Of a DNA stretch of 64,000 bases, positions 39,534-47,860 are shown piece by piece. The stretch lies in assembly GCA_964621605.1 (NCBI GenBank), contig CAZUMJ010000004.1, positions 1-64,000 of the forward strand, read 5' to 3'. The translations under genes and the position numbers were made by a program. The notes below the pieces were generated by a model. The model did no database searches. It had not been told where the DNA came from and saw only the letters and a list, made by a program, of their open reading frames with translations. The stretch's first letter is position 1, and each line of letters opens with the position of its first letter. The stretch comes from CAZUMJ01 sp964621605. Lineage in GTDB: Bacteria > Actinomycetota > Acidimicrobiia > Acidimicrobiales > Iamiaceae.

Positions 39534-41276
39534 TCAGCGTACTTGCCCAGACGTCGTTGGGCGATCATCGCCGCGCCCGGTTGCCGTGTCATCGTCGCTT
39601 GTGGATGCGGCGCCGCTCGCGGCCCCGCCGAGTCGGCTGCGCACCGCCCCGAGGGAGATGCCACGGTCAGCACCGGAGGAGCGCTGCGGTTCGTCGGGCT
39701 CGTACCCGTAGCCGTACCCGTAGCCATAGCCGTACCCGTAGCCGTAGCCACCGCTGAGACCGATGCCGTTGAGCACCGTACCCACAAGCGGCACCTTGAC
39801 CTGGCGAAGCACCTCGATGGTGCGGCGTAGGTCTTTGGCGCCGGTCGACCCGGCCCGCGCCACGATGATCGTGCCGTCCACCATGCGTCCGATGATCGAC
39901 GCGTCTGTCACCGGCAGCACCGGCGGGGCGTCAACCAAGACGACATCCGAGGCGAGGCGAAGCGCCTCGAAGATCTTGACGACGCGCCGACCCGACAGGA
40001 GCTCCGACGGGTTGCCCGGGCGCTGGCCCGACGCGAGCACGTAGAGGTTGTCGACGCCGGGGACCGCCTGCACCGCCTCAGACAGCGGTGCGTCGCCGAC
40101 CAAGGCGGTGGAGAAGCCCACCTCATTGCTCAGCCCGAAGAAGGTGTGCAGCTGCGGACGCCGGAAGTCTGAGCAGACCAACGTGGTGCGAACCCCTGCC
40201 TGCGCGAGAGCGACACCCAGGTTCGCCACGGTGGTGCTCTTCCCCTCGCCGGCGGATGCACTCGTGACCTGCAGAACCCGCAACGACTGGTCGAGGCAGA
40301 GCAGACGAACCGACGTTCGGAGGCTTCGGTAGCTTTCGGCAACAGGCGAGTTCGCGTGATCTCGTGCCGCCACGTAGCGAGGCTCGGTACGGGGACTGCT
40401 GCTCGCGGGGATGATCGCTAGCGTCGGGAGGCCGTCGCTGATGCGCTCGAGGTCGTGGTTCGTCTGCACCGAGTCGTCAAGGCGTTCGAGCACGAACGCT
40501 GCGGTCAGACCAAGCACGAGGCCCGCGCCGAAGCCCACGACGGTGGACCCGAGCGGACGAGGCCGGATCGGTGTCTTCGGAACCGAGGCGTAGCTGATGA
40601 CGCTGCCCCGTCCGGTCACGGCGTCCGCGCTGGACACGAAGTCGTCGTAGCGGTTCTGGTACTGGCTCAGCTGGCCGTTCAGGGCAGCGACCGTCGGCTG
40701 GATGGCATCCGAGAGCTGCTGGAAGTTCGGCGAATCCGCGGCTGGCAGGCTCGCCTTGAGGGTGTCGATCTGCAACTGGAGCGTGTCGATCTTTCGCTTC
40801 ACGCTGAGCAGCGCAGGTAGGTACAGCGCCCGGTTCTGGTCGCGGCTGACTGAGACATAGCACGCCGCGTACGCATTGGCGATCGTTGCGGCGTCGGCAG
40901 GCCGGGTCGAAACCGCAGCGATGTCTACGACATACGTGATGCCCACGGATGTGGCGGTGACCCCACCGGCGAGACCGATGCGAGTTCTGACACAGGCCGC
41001 CACCGACCCACCGCTGATTTGCGAGATCTCCGATGCGATGGCGCGCTCGGGGTCGTTGGGGAGCTGGCTCGACTGGTTGTTGATCAGGTCCTGGACGGCG
41101 CTTTGCCCGAACGTGAGCTGGAGCGAGACGTGCGCCTCGTACTCCGGCGTTTGCAGGAAGGAGGAGATGAGCGCGGTCAGCGCCACCAACACCGCACAGA
41201 AGGCGACAACCCACTTCCGCCGACGAAGCACCACCAGGTAGTCGCGCAGGGAGAACTCGTTCACGCCGGGAGTCAC
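39534..41276 (-). CDS. Wzz/CapA-CapB type polysaccharide co-polymerase with BY-kinase domain
   Basis: A 580-residue protein controlling chain length and export of surface polysaccharide. Residues 1-265 form a Wzz domain with two membrane helices (RRRKWVVAFCAVLVALTALIS; STVVGFGAGLVLGLTAAFVL) around a coiled-coil extracytoplasmic part. Residues about 310-500 are a bacterial tyrosine kinase with Walker A SAGEGKSTT, Walker A' CSDFRRPQLH and Walker B VVLVDAPPV. After it comes (Gly-Tyr)8 at about 510-525, the tyrosine cluster that such kinases phosphorylate, then a disordered tail. GTG 41276 follows a TAGAGT box by six bases, so it is leaderless. Confidence 0.9.
   Translation of the reverse strand: MTPGVNEFSLRDYLVVLRRRKWVVAFCAVLVALTALISSFLQTPEYEAHVSLQLTFGQSAVQDLINNQSSQLPNDPERAIASEISQISGGSVAACVRTRIGLAGGVTATSVGITYVVDIAAVSTRPADAATIANAYAACYVSVSRDQNRALYLPALLSVKRKIDTLQLQIDTLKASLPAADSPNFQQLSDAIQPTVAALNGQLSQYQNRYDDFVSSADAVTGRGSVISYASVPKTPIRPRPLGSTVVGFGAGLVLGLTAAFVLERLDDSVQTNHDLERISDGLPTLAIIPASSSPRTEPRYVAARDHANSPVAESYRSLRTSVRLLCLDQSLRVLQVTSASAGEGKSTTVANLGVALAQAGVRTTLVCSDFRRPQLHTFFGLSNEVGFSTALVGDAPLSEAVQAVPGVDNLYVLASGQRPGNPSELLSGRRVVKIFEALRLASDVVLVDAPPVLPVTDASIIGRMVDGTIIVARAGSTGAKDLRRTIEVLRQVKVPLVGTVLNGIGLSGGYGYGYGYGYGYGYGYEPDEPQRSSGADRGISLGAVRSRLGGAASGAASTSDDDTATGRGDDRPTTSGQVR
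39702..39749. repeat. 6-bp coding microsatellite, eight units (Gly-Tyr repeat)
   Basis: Forty-eight bases built from eight GTA-SCC-type hexamers, with one ATA variant, encode (Gly-Tyr)8 in the BY-kinase tail on the minus strand. Near-identical copies make slippage in whole hexamers likely, which would add or remove phosphorylatable tyrosines without breaking the frame. Confidence 0.9.
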
Positions 41277-41282
41277 CGGGGC

Positions 41283-41288
41283 ACTCTA
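41283..41288 (-). promoter_or_regulatory. -10 box TAGAGT, leaderless start of the Wzz/BY-kinase gene
   Basis: On the minus strand TAGAGT is followed by six bases and GTG 41276. It shares a 148-base divergent region with the dehydratase gene. Confidence 0.5.
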
Positions 41289-41352
41289 CCCAACCGGGCA
41301 GGCCCGTCGGAGCCGCGGGGCACCTCGCCGGGATGCGGCGCCGCATCCCTGG

Positions 41353-41358
41353 TAGCCT
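41353..41358 (+). promoter_or_regulatory. -10-like TAGCCT before the sugar dehydratase gene
   Basis: TAGCCT in the divergent region would start transcription near 41365, leaving a 60-base leader that ends in the GGAGG site at 41415-41419. This gene thus seems to have a normal leader, unlike many others here. Confidence 0.4.
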
Positions 41359-41424
41359 TTCGACCTTACGGAACGAAGTCGGGGGGCGGCACGACGACGC
41401 CGAAACTCGTCCGTGGAGGCCACA

Positions 41425-43236
41425 ATGCTCGACATCATGACCGGACGCCGCGGCGTCCTCCAAGGAATGGTCGACGTCGTCTCGTGGGTCTTCGCGCTCG
41501 TGTTCGTGAGCCTCATTCGCAACGATTTCCAACTGGGCATCATCAGTTGGAGCCGCCTCAGCATGGTGATCGCCATGGCGGTCGCGTGCCAGCTCCTGGT
41601 TGGGTATCTCGCAGCCCTCTATCGCAACCGCTGGCGCCTCGGCAGCTTCGACGAAGCGATCGCGGTCGCTATCTGCGTCACCCTCACCACCTGCGTCGTC
41701 TCGCTTGTGGTGCTCATCGGGATCAACCACGCCCGGGTACTCGTTCCCGCATCGACAAGCGTCATGGGTGGCTTCGTGGCCGTTGTCCTCATGGCCGGGT
41801 CGCGTGTGTTCGCGCGGTGGGTCCTCCAGCTGAGCCGCAAGCCTCGTGACGCGGCTTCACGCGTGCTGGTGTTCGGCGCCGGCAACGGTGGCGCCCAAGT
41901 CGTCGACGCCATGCTTGCCGACCCGCAGAGTCCCTACCTCCCAGTGGGCTTCATCGACGACGACCCGGCGAAGCGCCATTTCCGCCACCGAGGCATCAGC
42001 GTGCTCGGCACCCGCAAGCAGATCGTCCGCGCCGCACGCGAGGCCCAGGCCGACACGTTGCTGATCGCCATCCCCAGCGCGGCACACGGTCTCATGGCCG
42101 AGGCAGCCGATCTCGCGGAGCAGGAGGGCCTCAACGTCCTGGTCCTCCCGCCGGTCGCGGAGCTCTTCGGCGGCCACGTGGATGTGGCGCACATTCGCGA
42201 ACTCGACGTCGAGGACCTCCTCGGGCGCAATCCCGTCGAGACCGACCTGGAAGCGATCGCCGGCTACCTGACGGGGCGCCGTGTGCTCGTGACCGGCGCC
42301 GGTGGCTCCATCGGTTCTGAGCTCTCCCGCCAGATCCACCGGTACGCGCCGAGCGAACTGATCCTGCTCGACCGAAACGAGAACGCGCTCCATTCGGTGC
42401 AGCTCTCGATCGAAGGCCGAGCGCTGCTCGACACCGACAACATCGTCCTCGCGGACATCCGCGACGCCGAGGCGGTGCGAAAGGTGTTCGCAGACCGACG
42501 CCCCGACGTGGTGTTCCACGCAGCGGCCCTCAAGCATCTCCCCATCCTCGAGCGGTTCCCTGCGGAGGCGTTCAAGACGAACGTGATCGGCACGGCGAAC
42601 GTGCTTGCGGCGGCCGTGGCCAGCGGGGTCGACCGGTTCGTCAACGTCTCGACCGACAAGGCTGCCGACCCTTCGAGCGTGCTCGGGTACACCAAGCGGC
42701 TGGCGGAGCGCATCACCGCCCACGTCGCAGCCGACAATCCCGGCACCTTTCTCAGCGTCCGCTTCGGCAACGTGCTCGGCTCCGACGGCTCCGTGTTGCG
42801 CACCTTCCGTGCGCAAGTCGCCTCGGGCGGGCCCATCACCGTCACGCACCCCGACGTCACGCGCTACTTCATGACCGTGTCAGAGGCCGTGCAGCTCGTC
42901 ATCCAAGCGGGCGCCATCGGATCCGACGGGGAGGCACTCGTGCTCGACATGGGCGAGCCTGTCCGCATCGATGACGTCGCACGGCGTCTCGCCGCCCAGG
43001 CACCCCGCCCCATCAAGATCGTGTACACGGGGCTTCGTCCGGGTGAGAAGTGCCATGAGGTGTTGCTCGGCGCCGGCGAAGTGGACGTGCGTCCGGTGCA
43101 CCCGCTCATCTCGCATGTGCCGGTGCCACCCCTGTCCGTCGGGACGGCTACCCAGCTTCCCGACCTCCCGTGTGACGAGATGACCGGCGCGCTTCGCACC
43201 CTGGTGGCGCGCCCGGTCGAGCAGGTCGAGCGCTGA
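41425..43236 (+). CDS. Membrane-bound UDP-GlcNAc 4,6-dehydratase-like protein (PglF/CapD type)
   Basis: A 603-residue protein with four N-terminal membrane helices, a first Rossmann-like domain (VLVFGAGNGGAQVVDAM) and the catalytic C-terminal SDR domain starting at about 288 (VLVTGAGGSIGSELSRQI). The TDKAADPSSVLGYTKR block carries the active-site residues. Proteins of this build form UDP-4-keto-6-deoxy sugars, first step towards bacillosamine-like amino sugars. ATG 41425 is placed by the GGAGG at 41415-41419. A DegT aminotransferase and a PglC-type transferase follow. Confidence 0.9.
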   Translation: MLDIMTGRRGVLQGMVDVVSWVFALVFVSLIRNDFQLGIISWSRLSMVIAMAVACQLLVGYLAALYRNRWRLGSFDEAIAVAICVTLTTCVVSLVVLIGINHARVLVPASTSVMGGFVAVVLMAGSRVFARWVLQLSRKPRDAASRVLVFGAGNGGAQVVDAMLADPQSPYLPVGFIDDDPAKRHFRHRGISVLGTRKQIVRAAREAQADTLLIAIPSAAHGLMAEAADLAEQEGLNVLVLPPVAELFGGHVDVAHIRELDVEDLLGRNPVETDLEAIAGYLTGRRVLVTGAGGSIGSELSRQIHRYAPSELILLDRNENALHSVQLSIEGRALLDTDNIVLADIRDAEAVRKVFADRRPDVVFHAAALKHLPILERFPAEAFKTNVIGTANVLAAAVASGVDRFVNVSTDKAADPSSVLGYTKRLAERITAHVAADNPGTFLSVRFGNVLGSDGSVLRTFRAQVASGGPITVTHPDVTRYFMTVSEAVQLVIQAGAIGSDGEALVLDMGEPVRIDDVARRLAAQAPRPIKIVYTGLRPGEKCHEVLLGAGEVDVRPVHPLISHVPVPPLSVGTATQLPDLPCDEMTGALRTLVARPVEQVER

Positions 43237-43238
43237 AG

Positions 43239-44390
43239 GTGACGCAGGAACCACCCTACGAGCGACGCTTTATGCTGTCGCCGCCTGAGGTCTCCGACAG
43301 CGACCGAAAGGCCCTGCTCGACGCGTTCGACTCAGGCTGGATCGCGCCGGTCGGGCCCCACCTCAGCGCATTCGAAGTCGCACTCGCCGAGCGTGCCGGC
43401 ACCGCGCACGCGGTCGCCGTCAGCAGCGGAACGGCCGCCCTGCACCTCGCCCTCCAGATCGCCGGCATCGGGCAGGGAGATCACGTCGTGGTCGCCGACC
43501 TGACGTTCGCTGCCTCGGCGAACGCGGTCTGCTACCTCGGAGCGGTGCCAGTGTTCGTCGATGTCGACGACCGCACCTGGAACCTCGACCCCGCACGGTT
43601 CGCGGAGGCATGCGAACGGGGTCGATCCTCTGGCAAGCCGATTCGGGCAGCCATCGTGGTCGACCTCTATGGGCAAGTCGCCGCCTTCGACGAGCTGCGA
43701 CGGGTTGCCGACGCGTACGACGTCGTGTTGATCGAGGACGCCGCCGAAGCGATCGGAGCCAGCTATCGGGGCCGGCCAGCCGGCGGTCTCGGTGCGATCG
43801 GCGTGTTCTCGTTCAACGGGAACAAGATCATCACCACCTCAGGCGGCGGCGCGCTCCTCACCGACCGCGCCGATTGGGCCGACTCCGCCCGCTACCTGGC
43901 CACCCAGGCTCGACAGCCGGTGCTGCACTACGAGCACACGGAGGTCGGGTACAACTACCGCCTCAGCAACCTTCTCGCCGCGCTCGGCATCAGCCAGCTG
44001 ACCTCCCTTGACGATCGTGTCGATCGCCGCCATCTCGTGAACCGCCGCTACCGCGACGCACTCGAAGGGCAACACGGCATCACCTTCACCGCAGACGCCG
44101 GTGACGGGCGCCCCAACTGGTGGCTCACCACGCTCACGATCGATCCCGCCGCATTTGGTGTCGATCGGTCGGTGGTCATCGACCACCTCGCAGCGCATCG
44201 GGTCGAAGCGCGTCCCGTTTGGAAGCCCATGCACCTGCAGCCGGTGTTCGCGGACCACGCCTTCGTCGGCGTCGGCGTGTCCGCACGGCTTTTCGAACAA
44301 GGCCTCTGCCTGCCCAGCGGGTACGGCATGACCGACGAAGACGTCGACCACGTCGCCGCACTGGTTCTCGATGCACGCAAGCGAGGCTGA
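43239..44390 (+). CDS. DegT/DnrJ/EryC1 sugar aminotransferase (PglE-like)
   Basis: A 383-residue PLP enzyme that would put an amino group on C4 of the keto sugar made by the previous enzyme. FMLSPPEVSDSDRKALLDAF, HAVAVSSGTAALHLAL, the IEDAAEAIGASYRG strand and the PLP lysine in FNGNKIITTSGGG are standard. It starts two bases after the dehydratase stop and its last 20 bases overlap the sugar transferase gene, so the three are one coupled unit like pglF-pglE-pglC. Confidence 0.9.
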   Translation: MTQEPPYERRFMLSPPEVSDSDRKALLDAFDSGWIAPVGPHLSAFEVALAERAGTAHAVAVSSGTAALHLALQIAGIGQGDHVVVADLTFAASANAVCYLGAVPVFVDVDDRTWNLDPARFAEACERGRSSGKPIRAAIVVDLYGQVAAFDELRRVADAYDVVLIEDAAEAIGASYRGRPAGGLGAIGVFSFNGNKIITTSGGGALLTDRADWADSARYLATQARQPVLHYEHTEVGYNYRLSNLLAALGISQLTSLDDRVDRRHLVNRRYRDALEGQHGITFTADAGDGRPNWWLTTLTIDPAAFGVDRSVVIDHLAAHRVEARPVWKPMHLQPVFADHAFVGVGVSARLFEQGLCLPSGYGMTDEDVDHVAALVLDARKRG

Positions 44391-45027
44391 ACAGGCACGC
44401 GCCACGACGAGTCGCGCGAAACGTTGGCTCGACGTGACGGTGGCCGCATTCGGCTTGGGCGTCGCGTCACCGGTGCTCGCGGCCGTTGCTGCGGCGATTC
44501 GCATCGAGGACGGCCCGGGGGTGCTGTTCACACAAGAGCGCCTCGGACGCGACGGTGAGACCATCCGTGTCGCGAAGTTCCGGAGCATGCGCCACAACGA
44601 CGCGGATCCCGCCGGCATGGGGCGCGTCGACGGCAGCAACCCCCTCGTCACGCGCACAGGACGAGTCATCCGACGCCTGAAGATCGACGAGGTGCCCCAA
44701 CTCCTGGGCGTGCTGCGCGGCGAGCTCTCGCTCGTGGGGCCCCGACCCACCCTGGTCGAGCACCTTGCGGGCTATGACGCGTTTCAGCGCCGACGCCTGG
44801 AGGTCCGCCCCGGCCTGACGGGCTGGGCGCAGGTGAACGGCAACACGTCGCTCACCTGGGACGAACGCATTCGCCTCGACGTCTGGTACGTGGACAACTG
44901 GTCGTTCTGGCTCGATATCAAGGTGCTCGTGCGCACGATCATCGCAATCGTGCTCGGCGAGCGACGCAACGAAGCGGCCATCGAGGAGGCGACACGCCAT
45001 GAAGATGACACTCGTCGGCGCGGTTGA
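44371..45027 (+). CDS. Polyprenyl-phosphate sugar-1-phosphate transferase (PglC/WcaJ type)
   Basis: A 218-residue monotopic phosphoglycosyl transferase that loads the first sugar onto undecaprenyl phosphate. RAKRWLDVTVAAFGLGV is the re-entrant membrane helix. The catalytic Asp-Glu is in RRLKIDEVPQL, and KFRSMR, LSLVGPRPT and RPGLTGWAQVNG complete the family signature. The gene lies directly behind the dehydratase and aminotransferase genes, so the carrier-linked sugar is likely their diamino or amino-deoxy product. Confidence 0.92.
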   Translation: MHASEAEQARATTSRAKRWLDVTVAAFGLGVASPVLAAVAAAIRIEDGPGVLFTQERLGRDGETIRVAKFRSMRHNDADPAGMGRVDGSNPLVTRTGRVIRRLKIDEVPQLLGVLRGELSLVGPRPTLVEHLAGYDAFQRRRLEVRPGLTGWAQVNGNTSLTWDERIRLDVWYVDNWSFWLDIKVLVRTIIAIVLGERRNEAAIEEATRHEDDTRRRG

Positions 45028-45919
45028 ATCAACCGATGTCACCCTGGCGACCCTGTTGGCGCGGGGCTACGACCCGCTCGTCCTGACGCTGCCGCCGACG
45101 CTCGGTCATCGACACAGCGACTACGTCGACCTGGCCGAACGCCACCCGGACCACCGCGCACGCATCATCGGGATCGACCGCATCGCAGACCCGTCCACCG
45201 TCGAGCTCCTGCGCGACGAGGCGCCCGACGTGCTCTGCGTCTTCGGGTGGTCGCAGATCTGCCCGCCTGAGGTGCTGCAGGTCGCTCGGCTCGCGACCCT
45301 CGGCTGTCACCCGGCACCCCTGCCACGCAACCGGGGTCGTGGGGTGATCCCGTGGACGATCGTGCAGGGCGTCGATTCCACCGCGTTCAGCCTCTTCCAC
45401 CTTGCCGACGGGGTCGACGACGGAGACGTCGTGGTGCAAGTACCGATCCCCGTGGCAGCGCGTGAGACCGCCCGCACCCTGTACGACAAGCACATGCGAG
45501 CGCTTCGAGAGGCGCTTGCGATCTTGCTCGACACCATCGAACGTGGCGAGGGCATCCCGCGCATCGCGCAGGACCACAGCCTCGCAACCTGGTGCGCCAA
45601 GCGAGACGCAGAAGACGGGCGCCTCGACTTCACACGCCCTGCGGCCGAGGTGGACCGCCTCGTCCGAGCCAGCACCCACCCCTACCCCGGTGCGTTCACG
45701 ACCACGGTCGGGGGCGCCGTGCTGCGCGTGTGGGCGGCGCACGACGTCGACGCCCCGCAACACTGGGCGCGCCCTGGCCAGATCATCGAGATGGACGAAG
45801 CGACGATCACCGTGCTGTGCGGTGACCATCGCGCGCTCGTGCTCGACGATTGGGGGCTCGAGCCGACCGACGCACGGCGACCGCCGATGCATGCGCAACT
45901 CGGCCCGCGTCACCCCTGA
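44999..45919 (+). CDS. Formyltransferase-family protein, likely amino-sugar N-formyltransferase
   Basis: A 306-residue protein of the methionyl-tRNA/sugar formyltransferase family with N-terminal catalytic and C-terminal OB-like domain (TRPAAEVDRLVRASTHPYPGA). It probably transfers formyl from N10-formyl-THF to the 4-amino group of the sugar built by its neighbours. The catalytic His (104, in GCHPAPLPRNRGRG) and Asp (140, in GVDDGD) are present, but the Asn two residues before the His is Gly, a known-looking variant of a subfamily with PRNRGR motifs whose activity I cannot confirm. It overlaps the PglC gene by 29 bases. Confidence 0.82.
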   Translation: MKMTLVGAVESTDVTLATLLARGYDPLVLTLPPTLGHRHSDYVDLAERHPDHRARIIGIDRIADPSTVELLRDEAPDVLCVFGWSQICPPEVLQVARLATLGCHPAPLPRNRGRGVIPWTIVQGVDSTAFSLFHLADGVDDGDVVVQVPIPVAARETARTLYDKHMRALREALAILLDTIERGEGIPRIAQDHSLATWCAKRDAEDGRLDFTRPAAEVDRLVRASTHPYPGAFTTTVGGAVLRVWAAHDVDAPQHWARPGQIIEMDEATITVLCGDHRALVLDDWGLEPTDARRPPMHAQLGPRHP

Positions 45920-45935
45920 CCCGTCGGCCAGCAGG

Positions 45936-45941
45936 TACCGT
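45936..45941 (+). promoter_or_regulatory. -10 box TACCGT, leaderless start of the PIG-L gene
   Basis: TACCGT is followed by seven bases and GTG 45949, so the deacetylase gene can be transcribed separately although it closely follows the formyltransferase gene. Confidence 0.45.
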
Positions 45942-45948
45942 CGGCGCC

Positions 45949-46647
45949 GTGTTCGACGTCACCACTGGCACTCGCGTCCTCGTCGTAGCTCCCCATCCCG
46001 ACGATGAGACGATCGGTATGGGTGGGACAATCGCCAAGCTGGCCGGCCTCGGGGCACACGTCACCGTCGCGATCATGACGGGCCCTGGCGAGGACGAGCA
46101 CCCGTTCATCCCCGCTGAAGCGTTCGCGACGGTGCACGCGGAGGCAGCGGAGGCACACCAGATCCTGGGCGTGCACGACACGCGCTTCGGCACCCTTCCG
46201 GCGGTGGCGGTGACCCACACCAAGCTGTGGGAGCGCAACGCCGAGATCGACGACCTCGTCAACGACGTCCGGCCCGAGATCCTGTTCTGCCCGTTCCCGT
46301 TCGACCTCCATGCCGACCATCGCGAGCTGTTCCACGCACTGAGCGTCGCGTGGCGACCGACGACCGAGGTCACCCGGGCGATCAGAGGGATCCTCTGCTA
46401 CGAGGTGTTGTCCGAAACCCATTGGAACGCCCCGTATCTGGAGCCCGGCTTCCTGCCCACCGTGGTGTGCGACATCTCCGACACCTTGTCCACGAAGCTG
46501 ACCGCACTCGCCGCATACCAGAGCCAGATCCCACCTCCCCCGCACGCGCGCTCGCTACGCAGCATCGAGGCCCTCGCCCACCTGCGAGGCGGTCAGTTCG
46601 GCGTTGACGCTGCCGAAGGGTTCGTGCTCGTGCGGGGCAGCTTCTGA
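45949..46647 (+). CDS. PIG-L/LmbE-family N-deacetylase
   Basis: A 232-residue zinc hydrolase. VLVVAPHPDDETIGMGG provides the His-Asp-Asp metal and catalytic site and the second histidine is in DLHADHRELF. The family removes N-acetyl groups from GlcNAc-containing lipids, mycothiol precursors and antibiotics. Next to a formyltransferase and an aminotransferase it may remove the C2 acetyl of the amino sugar, but this is inference. A longer upstream frame only shadows the formyltransferase gene. GTG 45949 fits the promoter. Confidence 0.88.
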   Translation: MFDVTTGTRVLVVAPHPDDETIGMGGTIAKLAGLGAHVTVAIMTGPGEDEHPFIPAEAFATVHAEAAEAHQILGVHDTRFGTLPAVAVTHTKLWERNAEIDDLVNDVRPEILFCPFPFDLHADHRELFHALSVAWRPTTEVTRAIRGILCYEVLSETHWNAPYLEPGFLPTVVCDISDTLSTKLTALAAYQSQIPPPPHARSLRSIEALAHLRGGQFGVDAAEGFVLVRGSF

Positions 46648-46657
46648 GTCGCGAGCG

Positions 46658-46673
46658 GCGGACGCGTGTCCGC
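46658..46673. terminator. Short hairpin between converging PIG-L and glycosyltransferase genes
   Basis: A 6-bp stem (46658-46663 with 46668-46673) with a 4-base loop in the 37-base gap between convergent genes. No U-tract, so termination is only suggested by position. Confidence 0.35.
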
Positions 46674-46684
46674 GCGCGGAGCAG

Positions 46685-47860
46685 CTAGATCGTCGGTTCG
46701 GGAGGCCAGTCCAGACCCTTGCGGCGAGCGACCGACCAGTAGGTGCGGACCGACGCTCGCGTCACGTCACGTTGATCGAACGCGCGCCGGGCACGAGCCT
46801 CGGCCGCGACTCCCAACTCGCTGCGCAGCGACGGATCGCGCAGCAGCCTGGCGATCGCAGCGGTCAGCGCATCGGCATTCGCCCGCTCCACCATCAGCAA
46901 CTCGCGGCCCGGTGCGCCGACCTCTCGCGACCCGCGGATGTCGGTCAGGACCAAGGGGCGGCCGCACGCCGCTGCCTCCATCGCCGAGCGCGGCAGCCCC
47001 TCGCGGTAGGACGGCAGCACGAACACGTCGACCGCGGAGTACACCGCGACCATGTCGTCTCGTTGTCCGAGGAACTCGATCCCTGCCACGTCGGCGGCGG
47101 AGACGGCGTCCGCCTTGTCCGGCTCGGGCGGACCGACCCACCAGAAGCGACCCTCGGATGCAAGCGCCCGGGCAGCATGACCGAACTCGACGATGCCCTT
47201 CTCGGCCACACACCGGCCGACGCCGGCGACGACGAGCTCGTCTGGCGCGACGCCCAACTCGGCGCGGAGCGCCTGCCTCGCGGCCGCGTCGAACCTGAAG
47301 CGCTCGAGGTCGATCCCGTTTCCGACGAGCGTCGATCGTTGCGGCCGCACAGCGAAGCGCATCGTGGCTCGATCCTCGGCGTTCTGATAGAGCTCCGCGT
47401 CGGAACACGCCGCCGCAACGCCTTCGCTCACGTAGACGAGCGCCCGCTTGAGGAGGCGGTCCTCGCGCGTCGCCCACAGGCCGTGGCACGTCGCCACGAC
47501 GACGGGAACGCCACGCATCCGTCCGACGATTCGGCCCAGCACACCCGCCTTCGGCGTGTGGGTGTGCAGCACGTCGAGATCGAGCGAACCGAGGACCTTC
47601 CACAGCTCCCGAGCCGCGGCGAGGTCGTCGCGGAGTCGCCAGCGGCGGTGCAGCCGTTCGAGCCCGACGACCTGCGCGCCAAGGGCTTCGATCGCGGCCC
47701 GATTCGGTCCGTGCGCGGCGATCGCCACCACCTCACAGCCCGCAGCTGCGGCCTCGAGGCGAAGCTCTGCTCCGAGGAGCACCAGGAGGCTCGAATCAAC
47801 CGTCGAGAAATGGCCGATGCGGATCGGGCCCGTGCGATCGGTCCGGTGTCGAGCAGTCAT
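46685..47860 (-). CDS. GT4 glycosyltransferase
   Basis: A 391-residue GT-B retaining glycosyltransferase. The N-terminal domain has the HTHTPKAGVLGRIVGRMRGV segment of enzymes that act on undecaprenyl-linked sugars (PglA/WbpL-partner type). The C-terminal domain has GVGRCVAEKGIVEF, the SYREGLPRSAMEAAACGRPL nucleotide-sugar site with its EGLP/E-x7-E pattern. ATG 47860 overlaps the LuxC-like gene stop as ATGA. It is the last gene of the acyl/exporter operon. Longer upstream frames are shadows. Confidence 0.9.
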   Translation of the reverse strand: MTARHRTDRTGPIRIGHFSTVDSSLLVLLGAELRLEAAAAGCEVVAIAAHGPNRAAIEALGAQVVGLERLHRRWRLRDDLAAARELWKVLGSLDLDVLHTHTPKAGVLGRIVGRMRGVPVVVATCHGLWATREDRLLKRALVYVSEGVAAACSDAELYQNAEDRATMRFAVRPQRSTLVGNGIDLERFRFDAAARQALRAELGVAPDELVVAGVGRCVAEKGIVEFGHAARALASEGRFWWVGPPEPDKADAVSAADVAGIEFLGQRDDMVAVYSAVDVFVLPSYREGLPRSAMEAAACGRPLVLTDIRGSREVGAPGRELLMVERANADALTAAIARLLRDPSLRSELGVAAEARARRAFDQRDVTRASVRTYWSVARRKGLDWPPEPTI

